The notes under the pieces were generated by a model that was given only the letters and a program-made list of their open reading frames with translations, did not search any database and was not told the DNA's origin. DNA of 27,166 nucleotides. It comes from a bacterium (GTDB lineage: Bacteria; Desulfobacterota; Binatia; UBA12015). Location of the stretch: contig JAPOLW010000002.1 in the NCBI GenBank assembly GCA_029976905.1, positions 1 through 27,166 on the forward strand. Reading direction: 5' to 3'. Every line of letters starts with the position of its first letter. Position 1 is the stretch's first letter. The translations under genes were made by a program, and so were the position numbers. Shown in pieces: positions 7,290-15,194 of this stretch.

Positions 7290-8426
7290 TCAGCTCGGAG
7301 GTACTCCCGGTCGACCAGACGGGGGGCCTCCGGGCTGGCCGCCTCCCGGTCCTCCGGGTCGGCCGCCTCCCGGTCCCCCGGGACGCCCGCCCGCGGGTCG
7401 TTGCGGTGCTGGGCAACAGTCGGGAGCACACGGGACCCGGCGCGGCCCCATCGATCCGAGGGTACGCCTGGGAAGGTCGGGATCGACCCGCTCCTGGATC
7501 AACTCGGCGATCATCTCCACGAAGGCGGGGTCGACTCCGACGGTCGCCGCCCGAACCATGTTCAACCCGAGGTCGCTGGCCCGCTCGGCGGCCTGCGTGT
7601 CCAGATCGTAGAGGACCTCCATGTGGTCGCAGATGAATCCGATCGGAGCGACCACGACATCGGCCACTCCCTGACGATGGAGCGCGTCGAGGTGGTCGAC
7701 GATGTCGGGTTCGAGCCACGGTTGCTGTGGTGGTCCACTGCGGCTCTGGAAAACCAGCTCGCCCGGCCGAACTCCGTCGATCCGGTCGTCGATCAGGGAG
7801 GCGACCTCCCGAAGCTGTGCGAGGTAGTCGCACTTCTCGGACATGGACAGGGGAATACTGTGGGCCGTGTAGGCGATCGCGATACGTTCCCGTCGGTCGA
7901 CGGGAATCTGCTCGACGGCACGCAGAACGTTGGTGGCCATCGGTTCGACGAAGCCCGGGTGGTTCCAGAAGGCGCGCACCTTGTCGATCTCGGGCGCCTT
8001 CTCTCCGATCTGTGCACGGGCCTTTTCGATGTCCTCCCGGTAGGCGCGGCACCCCGAATACGAACTGTAGGCGGAGGTGAAGAAAGCAACCGCTCGTCGC
8101 ACGCCATCGTTCGCCATACGCCCGATCGCGTCCTCGAGCGTCGGCTTCCAGTGCCGATTTCCAAAGTAGATGGGCAAATGGGGTCCGCTGCGCGCGAGTT
8201 CTACCTCGAGCGCCGCGATCAGCGCGAGGTTCTGCTCGTTGATCGGGCTCTTGCCACCGAAGAGATCGTAGTTCCCGGCCACTTCACGCAACCGCTCGGG
8301 TGGAACGCCACGCCCGCGGGTCACGTTTTCGAGAAAGGGAATGACGTCCTCGGGGCCATCGGGTCCGCCGAACGAAACAAAGAGAAGAGCGTCATAGGGA
8401 CCTGCGGAAGCAGAAGACTCGGCCAT
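7290..8426 (-). CDS. hemH: Ferrochelatase, actinobacterial/coproporphyrin type, with Gly-Pro-rich C-terminal tail
   Basis: 378 aa. Inserts Fe2+ into a porphyrin in the last part of heme synthesis. The N-terminus (SFGGPDGPEDVIPFLENVTRGRG, residues 18-40; LFGGKSPINEQN) closely follows actinobacterial enzymes, which are coproporphyrin III ferrochelatases (CpfC). Catalytic His189 is in TAHSIP, with a conserved Glu270 in DHMEV. Cys126 (SGCRAYRED) and the C-terminal CAPDCC (333, 337, 338) could be the four ligands of the [2Fe-2S] cluster known in actinobacterial and animal ferrochelatases. After residue 345 a tail of GGRPGGPG-type repeats follows, which is not part of the catalytic fold. It is divergent from the flavoprotein at 8628. 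Ferrochelatase is sure; copro- versus protoporphyrin specificity is inferred. It may supply heme for the cytochromes encoded nearby. Confidence 0.95.
   Translation of the reverse strand: MAESSASAGPYDALLFVSFGGPDGPEDVIPFLENVTRGRGVPPERLREVAGNYDLFGGKSPINEQNLALIAALEVELARSGPHLPIYFGNRHWKPTLEDAIGRMANDGVRRAVAFFTSAYSSYSGCRAYREDIEKARAQIGEKAPEIDKVRAFWNHPGFVEPMATNVLRAVEQIPVDRRERIAIAYTAHSIPLSMSEKCDYLAQLREVASLIDDRIDGVRPGELVFQSRSGPPQQPWLEPDIVDHLDALHRQGVADVVVAPIGFICDHMEVLYDLDTQAAERASDLGLNMVRAATVGVDPAFVEMIAELIQERVDPDLPRRTLGSMGPRRVPCAPDCCPAPQRPAGGRPGGPGGGRPGGPGGGQPGGPPSGRPGVPPS
7331..7378. repeat. 24-bp tandem repeat (two copies) in the ferrochelatase tail
   Basis: Two 24-bp units (7331-7354 and 7355-7378) share the core GGCCGCCTCCCGGTC and differ at few positions; a degenerate third copy starts at 7379. 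In the minus-strand reading frame they encode the GGRPGGPG-like repeats of the ferrochelatase tail. The unit length is a multiple of three, so copy-number changes would keep the frame. Confidence 0.7.
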
Positions 8427-8627
8427 CCCCGAATGATCACCGCCCGGGCCTCGAGGTCAAGCGTTCTTTCACCCCGAGCCGGCCCGCCCCGGAGAACCGA
8501 CCGCCCCGGCTGCTGCCCCCGCCGCACAGCACCGGCCGTCGGCCGGACACCCTCCTTTTCTCGCGTGCGGCCAGAGGACCATGGGATTCCAGCCCGGCCC
8601 GGGGCAGGGTAGACTCGCGAGAGAAGC
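8427..8627. other. 201-bp divergent intergenic region between hemH and the NDH-2-like gene
   Basis: It must hold promoters for both directions, but no convincing -35/-10 pair is visible; GC is very high. A perfect palindrome, CCGGCCG-T-CGGCCGG, lies at 8532-8546 and could be an operator or merely GC-driven. A purine-rich GAGAGAAG precedes the ATG at 8628 and could serve as its ribosome binding site. Confidence 0.4.
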
Positions 8628-9845
8628 ATGTCGCGTCGCATCGTCATCGTAGGAGCCGGATTCGCAGGACTCTCGGCCGCCATCGGGATCTCGGCCGACG
8701 ACGACGTCACGGTGGTTTCAGACCAGCCCTGGTGCGAGTTCCTGCCCAACATCCACGAACTTCTCTCCAGCCGGAAGCGACCGACCGCACTGCGCCTCGA
8801 TGCACAGGGACGCATCCAACGCGCCGGCCATCGCTTCGTGCTCGACGAGATCGTCGAAATCGACGTGGCCACCCACCGGGCGCGCGGCCGCACCTCGGGC
8901 GCGCACGAGTTCGACGCGCTGATCGTCGCCGTCGGCGGCGTGAACGCGACCCACGGCGTCGACGGCGCGGACCGGCACGCCCTCCCCTTCAAGTCCGTCG
9001 GTGATTGCGCCCGTATCCGCGATCGCCTCCAGGCGCTCGCCGCACGGTCCGGCGAGCACCGCGTCGTGATCGTGGGGGGTGGCCTCGAAGGGGTCGAGGC
9101 CCTGGGTGAAATCCTGCGTGCTTTTCCTCGGTTCCACATCGAATTGATCGAAGGCGGACCGCGGCTGCTGCCGACGACGCCGCGGAGCCTCGACCGGACC
9201 GTTCGCCGCGAGTGCGCACCCTTCGACGTCACGGTACACGTCGAGACGCGGGTCGAAGCGGTTCACGAAGACGCCGTGCTCACCGCCGACGGAGCACACA
9301 TCCCCAGCGATCTGACGATCTGGACGGGCGGGCCGACCGGCTCACCTCTCCTCGCGTCGGCCGGCCTGACGCCGAGTGCGGGGGCCTGGGCACCCGTTCA
9401 CGACACGCTCGAAGCAAGCGCTGCCCCCGGCGTCTTCGTGGCTGGCGATGCGGCCCAATTGCCCGCACCCATCAGCAAGCAGGCCTACCACGCGATCGAC
9501 ATGGGCACGTGCGCTGCCGCCAACGCAATCCGTCGGCTGGAGGGACGACCTCTCGAGCCCTTCTCGCCGTCCGGCAAGCCGATGCTGATCTCGTTCGGAC
9601 ACCTCGGCTGTTTTCTGGTCGTCGGAAAGTGGGCTCTCTTCGGACCAGCGGTATCGCTCGCCAAAGAAGGCGTCTTCCAATTGGTTGCCGCACAGCTCGT
9701 GCCCCCCCTGGACACCGGGAGCGCCGCGGGACTCTGGGACCGTTTTGCAGGAGCGCTCCCCGAGCCCGGATGGCCGGGCCTCTCCTCGCTGATCCACGGG
9801 TTGGTCGGAGCTACCGATTTGCGCGTCCTGCCGCCGAATCCATGA
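8628..9845 (+). CDS. NDH-2-like FAD-dependent NAD(P)H dehydrogenase / pyridine nucleotide-disulfide family oxidoreductase
   Basis: 405 aa. The N-terminal FAD Rossmann motif IVIVGAGFAGLSAA (5-18) is followed by a second nucleotide-binding motif VVIVGGGLEGVEALGEI (about 146-162) and the C-terminal FAD contact VFVAGDAAQLP. This is the two-dinucleotide-fold layout of type II NADH dehydrogenases and sulfide:quinone reductases. The two cysteines required for sulfide:quinone reductase activity are not evident. A SKQAYHAIDMG segment sits where NDH-2 enzymes have their AQxAxQ quinone motif, but matches it poorly. It would be a peripheral membrane flavoprotein passing electrons to quinone, feeding the respiratory chain encoded downstream. 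NDH-2-like is the best call; substrate and acceptor are inferred. It converges on the AarF gene with a 15-bp gap. Confidence 0.8.
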   Translation: MSRRIVIVGAGFAGLSAAIGISADDDVTVVSDQPWCEFLPNIHELLSSRKRPTALRLDAQGRIQRAGHRFVLDEIVEIDVATHRARGRTSGAHEFDALIVAVGGVNATHGVDGADRHALPFKSVGDCARIRDRLQALAARSGEHRVVIVGGGLEGVEALGEILRAFPRFHIELIEGGPRLLPTTPRSLDRTVRRECAPFDVTVHVETRVEAVHEDAVLTADGAHIPSDLTIWTGGPTGSPLLASAGLTPSAGAWAPVHDTLEASAAPGVFVAGDAAQLPAPISKQAYHAIDMGTCAAANAIRRLEGRPLEPFSPSGKPMLISFGHLGCFLVVGKWALFGPAVSLAKEGVFQLVAAQLVPPLDTGSAAGLWDRFAGALPEPGWPGLSSLIHGLVGATDLRVLPPNP

Positions 9846-9860
9846 TCGACGGCGGCCGCT

Positions 9861-11213
9861 TCAGCCGAGAAATTCTTCGACCATCTCGGCGGTCTGGACG
9901 CGGGCGCCAAGCTGGGCACACAGCAGATAGGTGCCCGCCAGCTTTCGATGGATGAAGACGAGTTCCGGCGGCGGCGGCCGTCTCATCCCGTCGTTGAAGG
10001 TAAGCTCCATGCCGATCGATTGGACCCGCATCGCGAGGTCCGAGGCGCCGTAGTCGTAGGCGGTCTTCGAACGCAGCGGCTCCGCGGCCAGCAAGATGAA
10101 CTCGGCGAGTCCGCGCACCTGGTTGGCTTGATCCTCGGGGCCGACCCAGCCGAAATCGAAGAGCAGATCCTCGACGCGCGACACGTCATTGGCGATGGCC
10201 GCGCCGATCAAGCGCCGGTAGCGGCCGGAGAGCTCTTCGGAGACCTCGACCATCGAGCCGAAGTCGAGAAGCACGAGATCGCCACTCTCGGGTTCGAACT
10301 GGAAGTTCGCAAAGTTGGGATCCGACTGCATGAAGCGGAACTCGAAGAGTTCGCGCAGAACGAGTCTCTGTGCGAGGGTTCCCACCCGATCCCGCGTTTC
10401 TCGATCGTAGTCCTTCTCCCACAGGATCGAGATTGGCTCCGCCGAGACGTAGTCCATCGCGAGCACGCGTCCGGTCGTGAGGTCGAAGTGCGGGGTGGGG
10501 AGCCGGATGCCGGTTTCGTCCGAGACGTGATCACGGTAGCGCGCGAGGCTCTTTGCCTCGAGCTCGTAGTCGGTTTCGCGAAGCAATTGCTCGCGGACCT
10601 CGCGGATCAGAGGAGAGAGGTCGAACTTCGAGGGGATGAGGCCGCTCATGCGCAGCAGGGTGCCGAGATTCTCGACGTCCCCTTCGATTCCTTCGGCGAC
10701 GCCAGGAAATTGCACCTTCACCGCAAGCGTCCGACCATCGCGTGCACGCGCCCGGTGCACCTGCCCGATCGATGCACTGGCGATCGGGCTTTCGTCGAAC
10801 CAGGTAAAGCGATCCGACCACCCCGATCCGTATTCCCGGTCGAGCATGCGGCGCAGTTGACGCTCGGTCATGGTGTCGGCCGAGGCGCCGAGGATCGACA
10901 TCGCCTCCGAGAAGGCAGGCGGCAGGATGGACCCTCCCTCGAGCGAGATCAGCTGGCCGAGCTTCATCGCCGCGCCCCGCATGCGCGAGAGGCGGTTGGC
11001 GAGCGCGACGGCATTGTTCGAACTGAAGAGGACATCGGGGAGCTCGGGAACTTCGCCACCAACCAGTTTCCGGGCGCCATCGAACATGGCCGAGGCGGCC
11101 ATTCCCCCTGCCGCCACCCCGACGTGGAAGAGCCTTTCGATTCGGCTGGAGGGAACCCGGCTGGCCCGCGCGGGCCGCTCGGAAGGCCTCGTGATCGCGT
11201 CCATCGGGTTCAT
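9861..11213 (-). CDS. AarF/ABC1/UbiB (ADCK-type) atypical kinase family protein
   Basis: 450 aa. A protein-kinase-like fold with the UbiB hallmarks: KxGQ at 84-87 (AMKLGQLIS), the alanine-rich nucleotide loop PIASASIGQVH (143-153) in place of a Gly loop, VAIK-type Lys166 (LAVKVQFP), ExD at 213-215 (ETDYELEA), the catalytic loop QSDPNFANF (297-305), and DFG at 317-319. Family members such as ADCK3/COQ8 and UbiB have ATPase activity and are needed for ubiquinone biosynthesis or lipid homeostasis at membranes. It lies 207 bp downstream of ctaF on the same strand. A -35/-10 pair at 11396-11424 suggests its own promoter, although readthrough from the oxidase operon is possible. A role in supporting quinone for the neighbouring respiratory chain is inference. 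Confidence 0.93.
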   Translation of the reverse strand: MNPMDAITRPSERPARASRVPSSRIERLFHVGVAAGGMAASAMFDGARKLVGGEVPELPDVLFSSNNAVALANRLSRMRGAAMKLGQLISLEGGSILPPAFSEAMSILGASADTMTERQLRRMLDREYGSGWSDRFTWFDESPIASASIGQVHRARARDGRTLAVKVQFPGVAEGIEGDVENLGTLLRMSGLIPSKFDLSPLIREVREQLLRETDYELEAKSLARYRDHVSDETGIRLPTPHFDLTTGRVLAMDYVSAEPISILWEKDYDRETRDRVGTLAQRLVLRELFEFRFMQSDPNFANFQFEPESGDLVLLDFGSMVEVSEELSGRYRRLIGAAIANDVSRVEDLLFDFGWVGPEDQANQVRGLAEFILLAAEPLRSKTAYDYGASDLAMRVQSIGMELTFNDGMRRPPPPELVFIHRKLAGTYLLCAQLGARVQTAEMVEEFLG

Positions 11214-11395
11214 CGTGGACCGCTCCTTCCCACCCGAATCATTGCGCCGACGACACCGTCGGGGGTCGTGCCGGGACCGACCGGCCCCCGCGGCGGGCGG
11301 GAGACCACGAAACAGAATTGGTCGGATTGGGCGTATCGGGTTCCATCCATGGGCGCTTTTCCTCTGGGGAGACGAGGTAGGTGGCTTCTGGATGA

Positions 11396-11424
11396 ACGAT
11401 ATGAACGTTTTAGGCCTCTGTCAA
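11396..11424 (-). promoter_or_regulatory. Putative promoter for the AarF-family gene, overlapping the ctaF stop
   Basis: On the minus strand TTGACA (11424-11419, consensus -35) is separated by 17 bp from TATCGT (11401-11396, 4/6 to the -10). The -35 box includes the ctaF stop codon. A 9-bp-spaced direct repeat of ATGAACG (11392-11407 on the plus strand) covers the -10. The site is about 180 bp upstream of the AarF start. Confidence 0.4.
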
Positions 11425-11852
11425 GGTGACTTCTCGGAGGCGTCCGGACCACCGGAGGCCCCCCTCTCTCGGTCGACGGCCCGCCGGTCGGTCCCGGGGG
11501 CCAGGCCATCGAGGCCCCGCACCCGGAAAAGGCGTTCCTGGGGTCGGATCTCCTCGGCCGGGAGATAGGTTCGGGTCGTACGGGTGAGGTCGTCGTTGAG
11601 AACTCCAGCGAAGAGAACGACCACGGCGGCCAGGGAGACCACCAGACCGACCCGCGTCAACCGATCCGCCCAGCGCAGGCCCATGAAATAGAGACCGACC
11701 AGCGACGCCTTCGTCGCGGCGATCGCCAGGGCCACGACCGGATTCCACGCGCCCAGATCGATGAAGGCAACCAGAATCGTGAGACCGGTGAAGGCGATCA
11801 ACGCCCGAAAGGTCCGCGCATAGGTCGATGTGGGAATCACGACGTGGGACAT
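11421..11852 (-). CDS. ctaF: Cytochrome c oxidase subunit IV (caa3 type, CtaF-like)
   Basis: 143 aa, last gene of the respiratory operon, 12 bp after ctaE, with GAGGGG upstream of its ATG. Three hydrophobic helices (about 17-34, 38-57 and 68-84: ALIAFTGLTILVAFIDL, VVALAIAATKASLVGLYFMGL, LVVSLAAVVVLFAGVL) match the small bacterial COX4_pro/CtaF subunit, which packs against the catalytic core and assists CuB site assembly. The last ~50 residues are a hydrophilic Arg/Glu/Gly-rich extension, so it is longer than the usual ~100 aa family member. The family call rests on the helix pattern, the KASLVGLYFMGL block and its position after subunit III. Confidence 0.88.
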   Translation of the reverse strand: MSHVVIPTSTYARTFRALIAFTGLTILVAFIDLGAWNPVVALAIAATKASLVGLYFMGLRWADRLTRVGLVVSLAAVVVLFAGVLNDDLTRTTRTYLPAEEIRPQERLFRVRGLDGLAPGTDRRAVDRERGASGGPDASEKSP

Positions 11853-11864
11853 CGATCACACCCC

Positions 11865-12521
11865 TCAGTGTCGCCCAAGCAGATAGAGCATGGGGAAGAG
11901 GAAGATCCAGACCAGGTCGACGAAGTGCCAGTAGAGGCCGCTCATCTCGACCGGTGTGAAATAGGCGGACCCGAACCGCCCTCTCCGTGCCAGGACGACG
12001 AGAACGCCGAGCAGAACGACGCCGATGATCATGTGCACGGCGTGCAGCCCGGTGAGCGCGAAGTAGAAGGAAAAGAAGAGTTCGTGCAGCGAAGCCTCTG
12101 GGCCTTCGGCCGAAAAGGACGACCCCGGAACGTATCCTTCTACGAATTTCGAGCGATATTCGAAGGCCTTCACCACCAGAAACGTACACCCGAGCACGAG
12201 GGTGCGAACGAGCCAGCGGACCTGCGCTTGCGCTTCTTCCGCCTGCGCGGCGTGCACGGCGCGCGCCATGGTCAGACTGCTGGTGAGCAGAACCAGGGTA
12301 TTCAACGCCCCGAGTCCCAGGGAAAGATGATTGCTCGCCTCTTCGAAGGCTCCGGTATAGGTCACGAAGTAGACCGCGTACGCGGTCAGGATGCCGCCGA
12401 AGAACATCACCTCGGTCAACAGGAAGAGCCACATGCCCAGCGACGAGGCCTCGAACTGCTGCTCGGCATCGTCGAATTGATGAGCAACGGGATGGGCCGC
12501 AGCAAGACGGGGATCAGGCAA
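11865..12521 (-). CDS. ctaE: Cytochrome c oxidase subunit III
   Basis: 218 aa with a proposed TTG start at 12521: GAGGAG lies 7 nt upstream, and the start overlaps the ctaD stop by 8 nt. The longer open frame back to 12644 runs inside ctaD in another frame and looks like a shadow. Five hydrophobic helices are visible, with the family blocks SSLGMWLFLLTEVMFFGG, LNTLVLLTSSLTMARAVHAA, FEYRSKF, YFALTGLHAVHMIIGV and YWHFVDLVWIFLFPMLYL. Subunit III stabilises the proton-uptake pathway of the oxidase and binds lipid. A length near 200 aa is usual for five-helix bacterial CtaE. Confidence 0.92.
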   Translation of the reverse strand: MPDPRLAAAHPVAHQFDDAEQQFEASSLGMWLFLLTEVMFFGGILTAYAVYFVTYTGAFEEASNHLSLGLGALNTLVLLTSSLTMARAVHAAQAEEAQAQVRWLVRTLVLGCTFLVVKAFEYRSKFVEGYVPGSSFSAEGPEASLHELFFSFYFALTGLHAVHMIIGVVLLGVLVVLARRGRFGSAYFTPVEMSGLYWHFVDLVWIFLFPMLYLLGRH

Positions 12522-14145
12522 CCTGAAGCTCCTCTTCTGCGTCGAGCCTCTCGTAGTCGTAGGCATCCTCGTCCACGACCGGTGTCTCGACGAAGTTGTG
12601 GGGCGGCGGCGGGGACGCCGTCGTCCACTCCAGCCCCGCCGCACCCCACGGATTGCCCGCCGCCGCGGGTCCGTAGCGCATCGACCAGACCAGGTAGAGT
12701 AGGGGCAGCAAATACCCGATGCCGAGAATGGAAGCGCCAGCCGTCGAAAGGACGTTCAGGACCTGGAATTCCGGCGGATAGACGTGGTAGCGGCGCGGCA
12801 TTCCGAGGTACCCCAGGAGGAATTGCGGGAAGAAGGTCAGGTTGAAGCCGAGGAAGACCAGGACGGCGGAAACACGCGCCAGGGTCTCGGAGTATAGGCG
12901 CCCGGTGATCTTGGGCCACCAGAAGTGGAGCGCTCCGAGGTACGCCATCGCCGCGCCGCCCACCATGATGTAATGAAAGTGCGCGACGATGAAGTAGGTG
13001 TCGGTCAAGTGGACGTCGACGCCCAACGAGGCCAGGAAGAGGCCGGTGAGTCCGCCGATCGTGAACAGGCCGATGAAGCCCAGAGCGTAGATCATCGGTG
13101 CCTCGAAACTGATCGAGCCCTTGTAGAGCGTCGCCGTCCAGTTGAAGACCTTCACCGCCGACGGAATGGCCACCGCGAAGCTCAGGAAGGAGAAGATCAA
13201 CCCGGCATTGGTCGACTGACCAGCGACGAACATGTGGTGGCCCCAGACCAGAAAACCGAGAAGGGCGATGGCCAGGCTCGAGACAGCGATGAATTTGTAG
13301 CCGAAGATCCGGTTGCGCGAGAAGCAGGTGACGATTTCGCTCACGACGCCCATCGAAGGCAGGATCATGATGTAGACGGCGGGGTGCGAGTAGAACCAGA
13401 AGAGATGCTGGAAGAGAATCGGATCGCCTCCCAGTGCGGGATCGAAGATCCCAATGTCGAGTGCGCGCTCGACGGCGACCAGCAGGATCGTCACCGCGAT
13501 GACCGGTGTGCCCAGGATGAAGATGATGCTCGTCGCATACATCGACCAGACGAAGAGGGGCAGCCGGAACCACGTCAGACCCGGGGCGCGCATCCGGTGG
13601 ATCGTCACCAGAAAGTTGAGACCGGTGAGGATCGAGGAGAATCCGGACACGAAGATTCCGAGCGCGGCCGCTGTGACATTCGTGTTGGATCCCTCGGTGC
13701 TGTAGGGCGTGTAGAACGTCCAGCCGGTATCGATGCCCCCCGTGACGATGGCACCCATCGTGATTCCGGCACCGAGGACATAGATGTACCAGCTTGCGAG
13801 GTTGAGCCGCGGGAAGGCGAGGTCGCGGGCCCCGATCATGAGCGGAAGCAGGAAGTTTCCCAGAACGGCGGGAATCGACGGCACCAGGAAGAAGAAGATC
13901 ATGATGACACCGTGGGTGGTGAACATCTTGTTGTAGGTGTCGTCCCCCATGAGGTCGCCGGCCGGGGTGAGTAGTTCGAGACGGATGGCGAGGGCGGCAA
14001 GACCACCGAGACCGAACATCAACGTGATCGTGACCAGATAGAGCAGTCCGATCCGCTTGTGGTCCCGGGTGAGGAGCCACGAGCGGACGCCGTAATCGAC
14101 GTTGAGGTAGTCGACGGGGGCTCGGCGTGGCGCTGTGGTGTTCAT
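12514..14145 (-). CDS. ctaD: Cytochrome c oxidase subunit I, A2-type heme-copper oxidase
   Basis: 543 aa, about 12 transmembrane helices. It holds the low-spin heme, the high-spin heme and CuB, and reduces O2 to water while pumping protons. Visible signatures: TTHGVIMIFFFLVP (a heme ligand His), WFYSHPAVYIMILP (CuB His and the cross-linked Tyr), and TDTYFIVAHFHYIMVGG (remaining heme/CuB His). In A1 oxidases such as Paracoccus aa3 the motif is GHPEVY, with a proton-channel Glu. Here it is YSHPAVY, the Tyr-Ser motif that defines the A2 subfamily, as in the caa3 oxidase of Rhodothermus marinus. Asp of the D-channel entrance is present (GARDLAFPRLN). The start ATG overlaps the ctaC stop (ATGA). 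Confidence 0.97.
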   Translation of the reverse strand: MNTTAPRRAPVDYLNVDYGVRSWLLTRDHKRIGLLYLVTITLMFGLGGLAALAIRLELLTPAGDLMGDDTYNKMFTTHGVIMIFFFLVPSIPAVLGNFLLPLMIGARDLAFPRLNLASWYIYVLGAGITMGAIVTGGIDTGWTFYTPYSTEGSNTNVTAAALGIFVSGFSSILTGLNFLVTIHRMRAPGLTWFRLPLFVWSMYATSIIFILGTPVIAVTILLVAVERALDIGIFDPALGGDPILFQHLFWFYSHPAVYIMILPSMGVVSEIVTCFSRNRIFGYKFIAVSSLAIALLGFLVWGHHMFVAGQSTNAGLIFSFLSFAVAIPSAVKVFNWTATLYKGSISFEAPMIYALGFIGLFTIGGLTGLFLASLGVDVHLTDTYFIVAHFHYIMVGGAAMAYLGALHFWWPKITGRLYSETLARVSAVLVFLGFNLTFFPQFLLGYLGMPRRYHVYPPEFQVLNVLSTAGASILGIGYLLPLLYLVWSMRYGPAAAGNPWGAAGLEWTTASPPPPHNFVETPVVDEDAYDYERLDAEEELQVA

Positions 14146-15194
14146 GTTTCGCCCTCCTGCTCGTCCGCGGATGCGACGCTCTCGTTTCCGGTCGCATCGA
14201 CGTCGACCAGATCCGGCAACGGGCCGGGATCCCCGCGACCCCCTCCGTCCGGTTCAGCCGGCGTCAGCGACTCGATGTACGCGATGAGTTCGAGGACCTG
14301 ATCTTCGGCGACCAGGCCCTGGAAACTCGGCATGATGCCCTGGTAGCCCGCCCGCACCCGCGCCTGCGGGCGTAGGATCGATTCCCGGAGGTAGGCGGCG
14401 TCGGCGAGCACGCGAGAACCATCGGACATCTCGACGACGCTGCCGGACAAACCCACCAGGGTGGGGCCCCGCCCCGAATCCCCGTCCTGGTGGCAAGACG
14501 CGCAGCCGAGTTCGGCAAAGAGTTCTTCACCGGCTTCGGCCATCGTTTGCACCGGCGCCCCGGGGTCGGTCCCCGAGAGCCAGGCCTGGTACTCGGCCGG
14601 TTCCATCGCCACCACCGACCCAATCATCCGTGCGTGCTGGCTCCCGCAGAATTCGGAGCAGAAGAGGTGGTAGCGGCCAGGCTTGTTCGCCTCGAACCAG
14701 AACTCGGTATAGCGGCCCGGAACGGCGTCCTGCTTCACGCGAAACGCGGGAATGTAGAAGCTGTGGATGACGTCCTCGGAGGTGAGCGTCATCTTGACGG
14801 GCGTCCCGATCGGAACGTGCAACTCGTTGATCTCCCGGCGACCTTCGAGATGCTGCACCTTCCACATCCAACGCTTCCCGACCGCAAAGACCTGCAGGGC
14901 GTCGGGCGGTGGCTCGCGAAGGGTAATGAAGAGATTCGCGCCCCAGACGAACATCACCATAGAAATTGCGAAGGGAATGATGGTCCACGTGAGCTCCAGA
15001 CCGAGCACCCCTTCATGACCGGGCCGCTCCCGAGGCGCCTTGCGCCGCCGGTAGCGGATCGAGAAGACGATGATGAGGGTCGCGACCAGGACCGTGAAGA
15101 AGACGCTCACCGCTGCGATGAACCAGTAGAGCTGGTCTACCGAGGCCGCGATCGTCGAGGCGCTCTCGGGGAAGAGCCGGAAGCTCGAGATCAT
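14142..15194 (-). CDS. ctaC: Cytochrome c oxidase subunit II with fused cytochrome c domain (caa3 type)
   Basis: 350 aa. Two transmembrane helices (about 20-47 and 66-90) anchor a periplasmic CuA domain, with ligands visible as His144 (DVIHSFYIPAF), Cys179, Glu181, Cys183, His187 and Met190 (CSEFCGSQHARM). A C-terminal cytochrome c domain follows, with CASCH at 231-235 and a likely axial Met288 (GIMPSF), so electrons reach CuA from the enzyme's own heme c. This is the caa3 architecture. The last ~35 residues are acidic and low-complexity. No classical signal peptide is evident before the first helix. It overlaps both neighbours by 4 bp. The likely electron donor is ACIII, encoded upstream in the same operon. 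Confidence 0.96.
   Translation of the reverse strand: MISSFRLFPESASTIAASVDQLYWFIAAVSVFFTVLVATLIIVFSIRYRRRKAPRERPGHEGVLGLELTWTIIPFAISMVMFVWGANLFITLREPPPDALQVFAVGKRWMWKVQHLEGRREINELHVPIGTPVKMTLTSEDVIHSFYIPAFRVKQDAVPGRYTEFWFEANKPGRYHLFCSEFCGSQHARMIGSVVAMEPAEYQAWLSGTDPGAPVQTMAEAGEELFAELGCASCHQDGDSGRGPTLVGLSGSVVEMSDGSRVLADAAYLRESILRPQARVRAGYQGIMPSFQGLVAEDQVLELIAYIESLTPAEPDGGGRGDPGPLPDLVDVDATGNESVASADEQEGET

Noticed and set aside
8532..8546. CCGGCCG-T-CGGCCGG palindrome as a terminator
   Set aside because: No T-run on either side and located between divergent genes; kept only as a possible operator within the intergenic entry.
7401..8612. 403-aa plus-strand open frame antisense to hemH
   Set aside because: No family signatures; mirror of ferrochelatase codons.
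9948..11429. 493-aa plus-strand open frame antisense to the AarF gene
   Set aside because: Charge-rich, low-complexity translation opposite a clearly conserved kinase-like gene.
12416..14197. 593-aa minus-strand open frame overlapping ctaD
   Set aside because: Same strand, different frame from ctaD. Composition is Arg/Pro/His-rich shadow; ctaD matches its family end to end.
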